Source of the DNA: Candidatus Avelusimicrobium fimicolum
GTDB taxonomy: Bacteria > Elusimicrobiota > Elusimicrobia > Elusimicrobiales > Elusimicrobiaceae
NCBI GenBank assembly: GCA_900541355.1
Contig: UQJU01000020.1
Span: 1-23,733 of the forward strand
Direction of reading: 5' to 3'
DNA: 23,733 nucleotides
Shown here: piece by piece, positions 7,543-14,937 of the stretch
How the letters are laid out: each line of letters begins with the position of its first letter
How positions within the stretch are numbered: position 1 is the stretch's first letter
The notes under the pieces: model-generated
What the model saw: only the letters and a program-made list of their open reading frames with translations
Told to the model about the DNA's origin: nothing
The model's database searches: none
Position numbers and translations under genes: made by a program

Positions 7543-8838
7543 TTACTTTTTGATTATTTTTAGGGGTTCCAGTACGCGGTCGTATCCTTCGGCTGCGACA
7601 ATGCGTCCTTTGAAGATGCTCCCGGGCGTAACGGATTTTGTAAAGGTTACCCGTCCGTCAATATCCGGCGCATCTTTATAAGTGCGCCCAAAATCAGCGC
7701 CGTCCGCAACGGCTTCCAATTCGGAGCCTATCAGGTTTTTGTTGATTTTATCAATTACGCGGCTTTGCACTTCTTCCAATTCCCGCGCCCGGCGGTGCTT
7801 TATATTGGCGGGAATTTGTTTCATCTCGTAGGCCGCTGTACCCTTTTCGCGGAAATATTCAAATACACCCATATTGTCAAACTCATATTCGCGGACAAAA
7901 TCTTTTAATTCTTCAAAATCTTGCTCCGTTTCTTCCGGAAAACCTACAATAAAGTTGGTGCGCAGGGATACGTCAGGGATTTCCTTTTTAAGCATATCCA
8001 ACGTGGCACGCACTTTTTTCCCGTCGCATTGGCGTTTCATATTTTTTAGCACCGGGGCCGCAATATGCTGCAAAGGAATATCTACATAATGAAAAATTTT
8101 TTCTTCTCCGGCAATTAATTGTGCCAGTTCACGCGTAACCATATTAGGATATGCGTACATAATACGCAAACGGCCCAGCCCGCGGATTTTTAATAACTTT
8201 TTAAGAAGTTCCGTTAGTTGCGGCTTTTTATACAAATCAATTCCGTATGAGGTGGTATCTTGTGCAATCAGCGAAATTTCCTTCACGCCGTTTTGGGTCA
8301 TCAGGCGCGCTTCCTGCACGACTTGTTCCATCGGTTTTGAACGGTACGCCCCACGGATAAAAGGAATAGTGCAATAAGCGCAGCGGTAGTTGCACCCGTC
8401 GGCAATTTTTAAATAAGCGGTGTGCGTGGCCGTTAGGCTCATTTTGTATTCGGGAATATACAAGGCATTTGCCAAAGATTCTAAAAACAGGCCGTTTTGA
8501 CCAATAATATCCTCTACGTGTTCCTGCGCGGCAATAGAAAACACTAAATCGGCTTCCGGAAAGTCTTTTGCCATTTTTTCTTTGTAGCGGTCCACCATAC
8601 AGCCGGTAACGGCTACACGTTTAATTTTGCCCTCTTTTTTCAGTTCCAGCGCGCGGCGTATTTCGGACGTGCCTTCTTTGACGGCGGAGGAAATAAATCC
8701 GCAGGTGTTAATAATAACGGTGTCGGCTTCTTCTGGCGAGAAGACGAGTTCGTGCCCGTTGGCTAAAAGCCGGGCGGAAAATTCTTCACTATTGGTTAAG
8801 TTTTTGGGGCAACCCAAACTGATAAGATAAAATTTCAT
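7543..8838 (-). CDS. rimO: Ribosomal protein S12 methylthiotransferase RimO
   Basis: Radical SAM enzyme that installs a methylthio group on the conserved aspartate of ribosomal protein S12. It has 431 residues and the three expected parts. The N-terminal MTTase domain has cluster cysteines C10, C46 and C80. The radical SAM core has C149-x3-C153-x2-C156. The C-terminal TRAM domain ends in RVLEPLKIIKK. ISLGCPKN at 6-13 is the RimO signature (MiaB and MtaB differ there). No Shine-Dalgarno precedes the ATG; a TAAAAT box ends six bases upstream. It lies 28 bases downstream of trkH and may be transcribed both from there and from its own promoter. Confidence 0.94.
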   Translation of the reverse strand: MKFYLISLGCPKNLTNSEEFSARLLANGHELVFSPEEADTVIINTCGFISSAVKEGTSEIRRALELKKEGKIKRVAVTGCMVDRYKEKMAKDFPEADLVFSIAAQEHVEDIIGQNGLFLESLANALYIPEYKMSLTATHTAYLKIADGCNYRCAYCTIPFIRGAYRSKPMEQVVQEARLMTQNGVKEISLIAQDTTSYGIDLYKKPQLTELLKKLLKIRGLGRLRIMYAYPNMVTRELAQLIAGEEKIFHYVDIPLQHIAAPVLKNMKRQCDGKKVRATLDMLKKEIPDVSLRTNFIVGFPEETEQDFEELKDFVREYEFDNMGVFEYFREKGTAAYEMKQIPANIKHRRARELEEVQSRVIDKINKNLIGSELEAVADGADFGRTYKDAPDIDGRVTFTKSVTPGSIFKGRIVAAEGYDRVLEPLKIIKK

Positions 8839-8844
8839 ACTTAT

Positions 8845-8850
8845 ATTTTA
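8845..8850 (-). promoter_or_regulatory. Putative -10 box of rimO
   Basis: TAAAAT followed by ATAAGT and ATG. The arrangement matches cdd and the SGNH gene (TA-n-AAT-A-n-n-AGT-ATG). No convincing -35 is seen. Confidence 0.5.
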
Positions 8851-8866
8851 CTAAATTGGCCCTCGG

Positions 8867-10246
8867 CTAAACGGCCACGTCCTCTTTTTCGGCGGGCTTG
8901 TCATTGTCATCATCGTCATCATTTCCTAAAAGTGCCATACCAAATGTTACTACACCGATACGGCCGATAAGCATTGTGCCGATAATAATCAGTTTGCCCA
9001 ACCACGAAAGTTGTGCCGTAGCCCCCGTGGATAAACCCGAGGTGCTAAGTGCGGCGGAGGCTTCAAATACTAAATCTAAAAATGGCAATTTTTCTGTCCA
9101 GGTTAAAAGGAAAATACTGCCAAACAGCATTAAGGCATAGAGTAAAAAAGTAGAGGTGGCGGCATACATCCGCACCAAGGGCAAGCGGCGGCCCATCATT
9201 TCCACACGGTCGTGCAGACGCAACCGGTTATACATAATCGCCATTACGCTCACGAAAGCCGTTGTTTTGATACCGCCTGCGGTGCCGGAGGGGGAACCGC
9301 CGATGCTCATAAGTAAAATTAAAATAAGTAATGAACACGAGGATAAAATACCAATGTTTACCGTATTAAATCCGGCGGTGGTCATTGCGGCAACAGATTG
9401 GAAAAAAGATTCCCAAACGGAAAGCCCCGGCGTGGTTACAAATAGTGTAAATGTACCGAATGCCACCATTACTACGGTGGAAAGGCAAATCAGTTTGGTG
9501 GTAAAAGAAATTTCTTTGGTGCGGCGGCAGATAAAGTTGAACAGGTCTGTTACTACGATAAAACCCATAGCCCCCGCTAACATCAGGCACGACATTACCA
9601 AGTTAATGGTTTTACTGTCGGCAAAAGTTTCCAAACTGTTATTCCAAAGAGAAAAACCCGCCGTACAAAAAGCGGAAACGCTGTGGAAAACGCTGTACCA
9701 GGCAGCCTGCCAAATAGTATAGTCGTGGTGGCGGAAATAGTTGAACAAAAAAACGGTTCCGATACTTTCCGCAATAACAGTAAACGCGAGTGCCGCCCAC
9801 AAAAAGTCGGAAAGTTTTAAGGTGTTTGGCAAGGCTACTTCGGCAGTCAGGGCATCTTGTTGGCTTTTGCGCAGACGGTGCTTTTGTGAAAAGGACAAAT
9901 ACACAAACGAAGCGAACGTCATATACCCCACGCCGCCTACTTGAATAAGAACTAAGACTACTAATTTGCCTAAAAATGTATAAGAGTCGGCAAAGTTTAC
10001 ACTGTTAAGCCCGGTCGTGGAAACGGCGGATGCAGCGGTAAAGAGATTATCCAAAAAAGAAACGTGTACCGTGTTCATAAACGGCAAAGAAAGGACAATC
10101 CACCCGATAAGCGTGTAGGATAAGACCGTTTGGGCGATGTTTTGGTGCGGAGTGAGGCGCACAAGAAACAACGAGTATTTTTTGAGCGTAATTTTGGTAA
10201 ATTCTTTTACTTCGGCATATACCTGGTGCCAGTTAATTTTTCCCAT
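8867..10246 (-). CDS. TrkH/KtrB-family potassium uptake channel subunit
   Basis: Integral inner-membrane subunit of a Trk/Ktr K+ uptake system, 459 residues with many hydrophobic helices. Four pore-loop selectivity filters are visible in order: TTGLN (77-81), TAGFS (195-199), TAGFN (290-294) and TSGLS (402-406). The intramembrane gate-loop region GGSPSGTAGGIK is at 316-327. Size and the short N-terminus look closer to KtrB than to E. coli TrkH. The C-terminus is an acidic tail with five Asp in a row (443-447). The partner RCK subunit (TrkA/KtrA) is not in this window. The start at 10246 (MGKINWHQ) is chosen over 10312 because TATAAT ends six bases before it. Confidence 0.92.
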   Translation of the reverse strand: MGKINWHQVYAEVKEFTKITLKKYSLFLVRLTPHQNIAQTVLSYTLIGWIVLSLPFMNTVHVSFLDNLFTAASAVSTTGLNSVNFADSYTFLGKLVVLVLIQVGGVGYMTFASFVYLSFSQKHRLRKSQQDALTAEVALPNTLKLSDFLWAALAFTVIAESIGTVFLFNYFRHHDYTIWQAAWYSVFHSVSAFCTAGFSLWNNSLETFADSKTINLVMSCLMLAGAMGFIVVTDLFNFICRRTKEISFTTKLICLSTVVMVAFGTFTLFVTTPGLSVWESFFQSVAAMTTAGFNTVNIGILSSCSLLILILLMSIGGSPSGTAGGIKTTAFVSVMAIMYNRLRLHDRVEMMGRRLPLVRMYAATSTFLLYALMLFGSIFLLTWTEKLPFLDLVFEASAALSTSGLSTGATAQLSWLGKLIIIGTMLIGRIGVVTFGMALLGNDDDDDNDKPAEKEDVAV

Positions 10247-10252
10247 AAAATT

Positions 10253-10258
10253 ATTATA
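10253..10258 (-). promoter_or_regulatory. -10 box of trkH-type gene (apparently leaderless)
   Basis: A perfect TATAAT is followed by AATTTT and ATG at 10246. There is no Shine-Dalgarno within 15 bases of the start. The -35 is weak, with TTGAGC at a 20-base spacing. Confidence 0.6.
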
Positions 10259-10356
10259 GTAAATCCCTGAGGGTGGCTGCTCAAAGTGCTGGGTAGTGAT
10301 TGGTGGAACCATACATTATTTGTAAAGTTTCTGGCAAATGAAAAGGTAACACAAAA

Positions 10357-10458
10357 CGTCATCCCCGAGTGTCTGCCGGCGCGGAGCGTTCGTGGATCTG
10401 CCGTGTTGTAAGGAAAAAACAATAAAAACAGATTCCCGACTACAACCTTCGGGAATGA
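10357..10458. repeat. Degenerate palindromic intergenic element (MITE/REP-like)
   Basis: Ends are inverted copies of TCAT(C/T)CCCGA: 10359-10368 and, reversed, 10448-10458. An inner copy (ATTCCCGA, 10432-10439) pairs with 10448-10455 in an 8-bp stem with an 8-base loop. The layout resembles small mobile palindromes whose ends read GTCATyCCCG...CGGGrATGAC in many bacteria. Only one copy is in this window, so repetitiveness is unproven. Confidence 0.5.
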
Positions 10459-10495
10459 AAACTAAAAGGAAGAAGTCGTTACAGGCCGTTAGAAT

Positions 10496-10531
10496 AAAAA
10501 ACACCCCGGAAAAGGTAAATTTCCGGGGGTG
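10496..10531 (-). terminator. Intrinsic terminator after the SPFH gene
   Basis: An 11-bp stem CACCCCGGAAA (10502-10512) pairs with 10520-10531, with one extra G, followed by TTTTTT on the minus strand. Confidence 0.88.
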
Positions 10532-10552
10532 ATAATCTCTTGCCTGTTAAAC

Positions 10553-11569
10553 TTATTTGGTGGGAACGCCGCCCGTTAAATCTTTAATAGCGGCTACCGC
10601 ACCCAACACATTGGAGGCTTCGTAAGGCATATAGACGATTTTATTGTCTTTGCCGTCGGTCATTTTGGTTAAGGCTTCAATGTATTTGAGCGAAATCATA
10701 TAACTGGCCGGGTTGGAAGATTGTGCCACGGTGGCGGCTACAATTTTGACGGATTCGGCTTCCGCCTGGGCCACTTTGATTTTGGCCTCCGCCACACCTT
10801 CTGCCTGTAAAATAGCAGATTGTTTCATACCTTCGGCTTTTTTAATTTCGCTTTCGCGCACGGCTTCGGCCTTTAAAATTTGGGCCGTTTTGGTACCTTC
10901 GGCTTCCGTTACCATTGCACGGCGGTCGCGTTCGGCTTTCATTTGTTTTTCCATAGCCTCACGGATAGCGGCGGGGGGGATAATGTCCTGCAATTCTACG
11001 CGGTTGACTTTTACACCCCATTTGTTGGACGCATCATCCAAAATTACCTGTAATTTGCTGTTGATAATTTCGCGCGAAGTAAGCGTTTGGTCCAGGTCCA
11101 TTTCGCCAATGATATTTCTTAACGTGGTTTGGGTTAATTTCTCAATGGCGGTCGGCAACGATTCCACTTTGTAAGCGGCTTTAATCGGGTCCGTGATTTG
11201 AAAATAAAGCAAAGCGTTAATTTCAATACCCACGTTGTCTTTGGTAATTACGCTCTGGCGCGGAAAGTCATACACTGTTTCGCGCATATCAATCGTGTCG
11301 CGCATTTCCATAAACGGTACGGAACGCGTGCGGCCCGTGGAATCCAAATATTCGCGGCTGTTGCGCCACTCCATTAAGTGCGGCTTATCCATAATCGGGA
11401 TAATCCAGTTGATGCCCGGGTTTAACGTTTCCAAATATTTCCCGAAACGTTCAATAATAATCACCTGCGCCTGGCGCACAATTACAATGCCCTTGGCGAT
11501 GATGACGATGACAAAGAAGATAAAGGCAGCCAAAAACACTAGCCCGAAGTTCCCTGCTGTTTCTGTCAT
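10553..11569 (-). CDS. qmcA: SPFH/stomatin-family membrane protein (QmcA-like)
   Basis: 338 residues. One N-terminal transmembrane helix (about 9-28), then an SPFH/Band 7 domain (about 29-200, including AQVIIIERFGKY and GINWIIPIMD), an Ala/Glu/Lys-rich coiled coil with repeated AEG and KAE phrases (about 205-280), and a short C-terminal tail. Proteins of this family form large cages or microdomain scaffolds in the inner membrane, often with an NfeD partner and sometimes with FtsH. Here an NfeD gene lies 47 bases upstream in the same operon, the standard pairing. AAAGGAG lies seven bases before the ATG. The symbol is by family resemblance to E. coli QmcA. Confidence 0.88.
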   Translation of the reverse strand: MTETAGNFGLVFLAAFIFFVIVIIAKGIVIVRQAQVIIIERFGKYLETLNPGINWIIPIMDKPHLMEWRNSREYLDSTGRTRSVPFMEMRDTIDMRETVYDFPRQSVITKDNVGIEINALLYFQITDPIKAAYKVESLPTAIEKLTQTTLRNIIGEMDLDQTLTSREIINSKLQVILDDASNKWGVKVNRVELQDIIPPAAIREAMEKQMKAERDRRAMVTEAEGTKTAQILKAEAVRESEIKKAEGMKQSAILQAEGVAEAKIKVAQAEAESVKIVAATVAQSSNPASYMISLKYIEALTKMTDGKDNKIVYMPYEASNVLGAVAAIKDLTGGVPTK

Positions 11570-11592
11570 AGAATAACTCCTTTTTTTATTTT

Positions 11593-11606
11593 ACGCCCGT
11601 GGGCGT
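11593..11606 (-). other. Intercistronic hairpin between nfeD and the SPFH gene
   Basis: ACGCC-CGTG-GGCGT, a 5-bp stem with a 4-base loop (extendable by one pair). It is followed on the minus strand by A-rich sequence and then the Shine-Dalgarno AAAGGAG. There is no T-tract, so it is not a terminator. Confidence 0.4.
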
Positions 11607-11616
11607 TCCTGCCAAA

Positions 11617-12042
11617 TTACTCTTTGCGTACCGTCAAGGTTACGCCGTCTAACTTTTCAACTACGCATTTTGTTCCGGCCGGTAAGGGGTCTTTTGCGGT
11701 GGCTTTCCAACTTTCGCCCTCCACTTTTACGCGTCCGGTCTCTTGCAGCGGGTCAATATCCGTTTCTACCACAGCCGGTTTGCCAAGCACGTCCTCGGCC
11801 GGGGTTTTAACGTCCTTGGCCTTGCCGTAGAGATGTTTTAAAGCAAAAGGGCGGACACCTATCCAGGTAATGGCGGAAACAGCGGCAAATATACCTACTT
11901 GGGCCCATAAACCCAGCCCCAAATAAGCCGCCACGGCGGCCCCTAACAATCCCGTACCCAAGCACGCAAGCGAAAATTCCATAGAAAACATTTCGCCCAC
12001 AAAACAACCTACGGCAATAATTAGCCATACATAATAGTTCAT
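11617..12042 (-). CDS. NfeD-family membrane protein
   Basis: 141 residues of the short (YbbK-type, no protease) NfeD class. Three hydrophobic segments (about 3-19, 22-44, 46-63) are followed by a soluble OB-fold domain (about 78-141; DVLGKPAVVET... GRVKVEGESWKA...). It is the canonical genomic and physical partner of SPFH proteins such as the one encoded next, and probably anchors or caps the SPFH assembly. AAGGAGG directly upstream supports the start. It lies 16 bases after the SirB1-like gene. Confidence 0.88.
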   Translation of the reverse strand: MNYYVWLIIAVGCFVGEMFSMEFSLACLGTGLLGAAVAAYLGLGLWAQVGIFAAVSAITWIGVRPFALKHLYGKAKDVKTPAEDVLGKPAVVETDIDPLQETGRVKVEGESWKATAKDPLPAGTKCVVEKLDGVTLTVRKE

Positions 12043-12058
12043 TTTTTCCTCCTTGGGG

Positions 12059-12904
12059 TTAGCCCTTGATAATATCCAAATAGCCGCGCAGGAATTTTAG
12101 ACGCCTTTCATCGCGGAGTTTATTTAAAGCATAAATCATATTGGCGATAAAACGCCGGATAATTAAATGGGATGAAAGCGGTGTTAAGAAGGAATCGTGC
12201 CAAGAGAGTTGGCGGAGTTCAATGTATTGGCGGCAGTCGCGCTCGCTTAAAACTTTTCCGTTATCCAACGGGTCAATGAACAAGGCCTCACCCGTAGCAG
12301 GATTTTGCAAATTGACGAGTATCCGTCCGGCTAAATCAATCAGGTTTACATCCAGGCCAAAGCGTTGGCCTAATGCCGCATACAGACAAGCCATACATAA
12401 GCCGGAGCCGCGTTTTTTGGCTAAAAAACGGGAAAAAGACATATCCTTTACGTCCGCGCTGGCGGACAAGGCAGAAAATTGGCTTACATTAAAAATATAA
12501 TGACCCAAAATAGCGGCAATTTCCCCATAATTGGCGGCATTTAATAAAGCCAGCCGTAAGTCTTGCGCCATACGGTCTAGCGGCGCGGAAATGTTCCCGC
12601 GTGCGGTGGTGGGAGAGGTAAACTTGGCAAGCAAGGTGAGCCCTTCTTCCAAATCCGGGTTGATTTTGTTGCAGTAGCGCGCCAATGCTTTGGCCAGGTC
12701 TTCCCAACAGATTTCCTCTAATGCGTGGACGACGGTGCGCGGTGCCGAGGAGTGGAATTCTTCCTGCATTACGCGCTCTACCTGGTCGGGGTTTTGTTTG
12801 ATAGCGACAGCCAACGCGTCCTTCAAAACGGGGCCATATGCGTCGCCTTCCGTTTCCAAGAGTTTGATAAGTGCTTTGATGCCGTCGTAACCAAGAATAG
12901 TCAT
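12059..12904 (-). CDS. SirB1/transglutaminase-core2-like protein
   Basis: 281 residues, soluble. Residues ~110-280 resemble the SirB1 family (Transglut_core2): a strand-helix stretch FLAKKRGSGLCMACLYAALGQ (160-180), then GLDVNLIDLAGRILVNL, FIDPLDNGKVLSERDCRQYIE, and a tandem helical tail. Where the fold usually has histidine (GHFLV) this protein has R194, so enzymatic activity is doubtful; C170, C173 and D211 are present. The first ~100 residues are helical and could be HEAT-like. Function is unknown. It is first gene of a SirB1-NfeD-SPFH operon, an association I do not recognise as standard. No Shine-Dalgarno is present; the extended -10 TGC-TATCTT ends seven bases before ATG. Confidence 0.78.
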   Translation of the reverse strand: MTILGYDGIKALIKLLETEGDAYGPVLKDALAVAIKQNPDQVERVMQEEFHSSAPRTVVHALEEICWEDLAKALARYCNKINPDLEEGLTLLAKFTSPTTARGNISAPLDRMAQDLRLALLNAANYGEIAAILGHYIFNVSQFSALSASADVKDMSFSRFLAKKRGSGLCMACLYAALGQRFGLDVNLIDLAGRILVNLQNPATGEALFIDPLDNGKVLSERDCRQYIELRQLSWHDSFLTPLSSHLIIRRFIANMIYALNKLRDERRLKFLRGYLDIIKG

Positions 12905-12911
12905 ATAATAA

Positions 12912-12920
12912 AAGATAGCA
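12912..12920 (-). promoter_or_regulatory. Putative extended -10 of the SirB1-nfeD-SPFH operon
   Basis: TGC followed by TATCTT (12917-12912) and seven bases to ATG. The preceding AATTTGC is also found before the -10 boxes of the genes starting at 18288 (AAATTGC) and 18879. Confidence 0.45.
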
Positions 12921-12998
12921 AATTGGGGTTGTTTTTTCTACTGTTTTTTGAAGGGCATTTATTGACGGGGGAAAATATATTCCTTTAAATTTTGCCAA

Positions 12999-13034
12999 CA
13001 AAAACCCCTCCCCGGGAATATCCCAAAGGAGGGG
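12999..13034 (-). terminator. Intrinsic terminator after OmpA-C lipoprotein 1
   Basis: Outer stem CCCCTCC/GGAGGGG (13005-13011 with 13028-13034) with an inner GGGAATATCCC palindrome. T-rich sequence (TTTTTGTT) follows on the minus strand. Confidence 0.8.
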
Positions 13035-13061
13035 CTTTTCAGCAATATCGCTTCAAAAAAG

Positions 13062-13697
13062 TTATTGGATATCTTTTTCGTTGGCGGTGATTTGCAAGAC
13101 TACGCGGCGGTTCTGCGCGCGGCCGGCGGCGGTAGCGTTGCTGGCAATCGGGTTGGCGGAACCATAGCCCACATAGGTAATGCTCTTGGTCTTTAAACCG
13201 CTGCCCAAGAGGAAATCGTACACGGCTTTGGCGCGTTGGGTGGAAAGTTTATTGTTAATAGCAGCCGAACCGGTAGAATCGGTGTATCCCTGTACCACAA
13301 TGCGGTTTTTGGGATATTTTTTGAACACTCTGTTCAGGTCCGTCAGCGTTTGCATAGAATCGGCGCTGAGTTCGGAACTGCCGGTGGCGAACAAAATATC
13401 GTTCTTTAAATAAACTTGAATACCGTTATCGGTTTTGACGACTTCGGCGATTCTGGCCAATTCTTTGGCTTGTTTGTCATAATAATTGCCTAACGCACCG
13501 CCCGCAGCCAAGCCGGCAAGCGCACCGTAAATGGCACCGTGTTCGCTCTTGTGGCCCGTATTGTTGGCGATGATAGCACCGGCAGCCGCGCCTACGGCAG
13601 CGCCGCCAGCGGCACCCCAAGCGGTTCTTTTGCCGGGAGTCGTGCAGGCCGCGCCGAGTAAAGCGCAAACCGTGCAAAGCAAAATAACTTTCTTCAT
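13062..13697 (-). CDS. OmpA-C lipoprotein with glycine zipper (YiaD-like)
   Basis: 211 residues. Signal sequence MKKVILLCTVCALLGAAC with a relaxed lipobox (cleavage before C18) predicts a lipoprotein. It is followed by a Gly/Ala-rich glycine-zipper segment (about 28-72), which in relatives inserts in or associates with membrane. The C-terminal OmpA peptidoglycan-binding domain (about 100-205) contains GYTDSTGSAAINNKLSTQRA, whose Asp and the later NRR are the expected diaminopimelate ligands. It probably tethers the outer membrane to peptidoglycan. Start 13697 was chosen over a longer frame to 13766 because AAGGAGA lies ten bases upstream and the signal peptide begins there. It is monocistronic, between two terminators. 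Confidence 0.9.
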   Translation of the reverse strand: MKKVILLCTVCALLGAACTTPGKRTAWGAAGGAAVGAAAGAIIANNTGHKSEHGAIYGALAGLAAGGALGNYYDKQAKELARIAEVVKTDNGIQVYLKNDILFATGSSELSADSMQTLTDLNRVFKKYPKNRIVVQGYTDSTGSAAINNKLSTQRAKAVYDFLLGSGLKTKSITYVGYGSANPIASNATAAGRAQNRRVVLQITANEKDIQ

Positions 13698-13727
13698 AAT
13701 AGGTGTATCTCCTTGTACAACTTTTTT

Positions 13728-13748
13728 AAAGTAAATATATTTTACTTT
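13728..13748. promoter_or_regulatory. AT-rich perfect inverted repeat upstream of OmpA-C lipoprotein 1
   Basis: AAAGTAAA-TATAT-TTTACTTT, 8-base perfect arms around a 5-base centre, 31 bases before the start codon. It overlaps the likely promoter region, so a dimeric repressor or activator site is plausible. An RNA hairpin in the 5' UTR is the alternative. Confidence 0.35.
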
Positions 13749-13795
13749 TTTTAGCGTTTGCTTCAAAGTATTTTTGGTAAAAAACGCATAAAAAT

Positions 13796-13822
13796 AAAAA
13801 GCCCCGCGGGGGCGGGGCTTTT
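13796..13822 (-). terminator. Intrinsic terminator after OmpA-C lipoprotein 2
   Basis: Stem GCCCCGC/GCGGGGC (13801-13807 with 13812-13818), extended by A/T pairs, with a T-rich tail on the minus strand. Confidence 0.9.
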
Positions 13823-13841
13823 GTCATACAACCGGATAAAA

Positions 13842-14396
13842 CTATTTGATTTCCAATTCCACGCGGCGGTTTTTAGCGCGTCCTTCGCGGGTTTTGTTGG
13901 AGGCAATCGGGTTCGCTTCGCCGTAACCGATAAAGGATACATTTTTAGCGGGTACGCCTTCCTTTACGAGTTCCAACGCTACGGCTTTGGCGCGGCGCTG
14001 GGAAAGGTCCATATTGTAATCGGCGGGGCCGAAGGAATCGGTGTAGCCGGCTACACGGACGGTATGATCCGGGTATTTTTTCAGCGCGCGGGCGGTTTGT
14101 TTAATGGGTTTTAAAGAGGCGGGGTCAATTTCGTCGCTGTTGTAGCGGAAATTAATCGGTTCTTTATAGGTCAAAACAACGCGGTCTGCCTTGCGGTTGA
14201 CTTTGGCAACTTCGGTAAAATCTTTGTCGTCCACTACGGTTTTGGCGGGTTTGGCAGGTTCTTGCTTGGGGGCCGGTTTAGCGGCGGCTTGGGTTTGAAC
14301 AGGCTTTTTAGTGGTTTTGCAGGTGTTTTTTGTGCAAGTGCAATGGCACGCGCCTAAAAATAAAGCAGCGGCCAAGATTGTAACTACTTTTTTCAT
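13842..14396 (-). CDS. OmpA-C (Pal-like) peptidoglycan-binding lipoprotein
   Basis: 184 residues. Signal peptide with a good lipobox LGAC (C17 lipidated), a short segment with further cysteines (HCTCTKNTC), a Pro/Ala/Lys-rich linker (about 29-50), then an OmpA-C domain (about 75-184) with GYTDSFGPADYNMDLSQRRA and KNRRVELEIK, holding the peptidoglycan-contacting Asp and Arg. It resembles Pal but there is no Tol gene nearby. AAGGAGA five bases before ATG sets the start. It lies 43 bases downstream of folK with no visible terminator between, so read-through from the folate cluster is possible. Confidence 0.9.
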   Translation of the reverse strand: MKKVVTILAAALFLGACHCTCTKNTCKTTKKPVQTQAAAKPAPKQEPAKPAKTVVDDKDFTEVAKVNRKADRVVLTYKEPINFRYNSDEIDPASLKPIKQTARALKKYPDHTVRVAGYTDSFGPADYNMDLSQRRAKAVALELVKEGVPAKNVSFIGYGEANPIASNKTREGRAKNRRVELEIK

Positions 14397-14439
14397 AGAA
14401 TCTCCTTGTTGTGTACAGTATGACTTCTCTGTATATATT

Positions 14440-14937
14440 TTACAAAATACGACAGGTGGGTGCGCCCTTTTTTTTCATCAACTCACGGTAGAGCCGGTAA
14501 ACAGGCTTGCCCAGTTTGGGGTGAACATAATCCGGCAACAGGTACGAGAGCGGTTTTAATACAAATTCCCGCTCGTGCAGGCGCGGATGCGGCAGAAATA
14601 AGTGATATTGCGGGTCGTCCTCAAACAGGACTAAATCGTCATAAAACAAAATATCCAAGTCAATCACGCGCGGGCCGTTGGTAAACGAGGGTTTTCTGCC
14701 CAGTTCCTTTTCCAGCGATTTTAGTTTTTTTAAAAGCGGCATTGGCTGAAAGGGGGTGCTTAAAATCAGCACTGTATTGATAAAATCTTCTTGGTGCGAA
14801 TATCCTTCCGGTTTGGAAATAATATACGGAGCCACCTCTTTTACTGTTCCGGCGGCAGACAGGGCCTTAATGGCGCGGTCTATGTGTTCCTTGGCGGGGG
14901 CAATATTGCTGCCCAAAGCAATTACGGCACGGGGCAT
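14440..14937 (-). CDS. folK: 6-hydroxymethyl-7,8-dihydropterin pyrophosphokinase
   Basis: Transfers pyrophosphate from ATP to 6-hydroxymethyl-dihydropterin, feeding FolP. It is 165 residues, typical HPPK length. ALGSNI at 7-12 is the N-terminal signature. GYSHQEDFINTV at 45-56 is the pterin region, and GPRVIDLDILFYD at 88-100 carries the Mg-binding D93 and D95. Its ATG shares one base with the upstream gene's stop (TAATG), so translation is coupled; GAGGAG lies nine bases before the ATG. Last gene of the pterin cluster. Confidence 0.95.
   Translation of the reverse strand: MPRAVIALGSNIAPAKEHIDRAIKALSAAGTVKEVAPYIISKPEGYSHQEDFINTVLILSTPFQPMPLLKKLKSLEKELGRKPSFTNGPRVIDLDILFYDDLVLFEDDPQYHLFLPHPRLHEREFVLKPLSYLLPDYVHPKLGKPVYRLYRELMKKKGAPTCRIL

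Larger units (their letters stand above)
10247..10552. other. 306-base intergenic region
   Basis: No credible gene. It holds the trkH promoter (right after the gene), a palindromic repeat-like element (10357-10458) and the terminator of the SPFH operon (10496-10531). Short minus-strand frames here lack ribosome-binding sites and run across the repeat. Confidence 0.7.

Noticed and set aside
10247..10312. A longer N-terminus for the TrkH-type protein
   Set aside because: The extension would be translated from the promoter and upstream gap; the TATAAT box six bases before 10246 argues for the shorter start.
10207..10504. Short minus-strand frames in the trkH upstream gap
   Set aside because: They lack Shine-Dalgarno sites and conserved sequence and run through the palindromic element and the terminator.
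12489..13001. A 170-residue minus-strand frame overlapping the SirB1-like gene
   Set aside because: It is in a shifted frame over the conserved SirB1-like coding sequence and its Arg/Gly-rich composition is typical of an out-of-frame shadow.
13698..13766. A longer N-terminus for the first OmpA-C lipoprotein
   Set aside because: It would bury the signal peptide and lipobox; AAGGAGA sits ten bases before ATG 13697.
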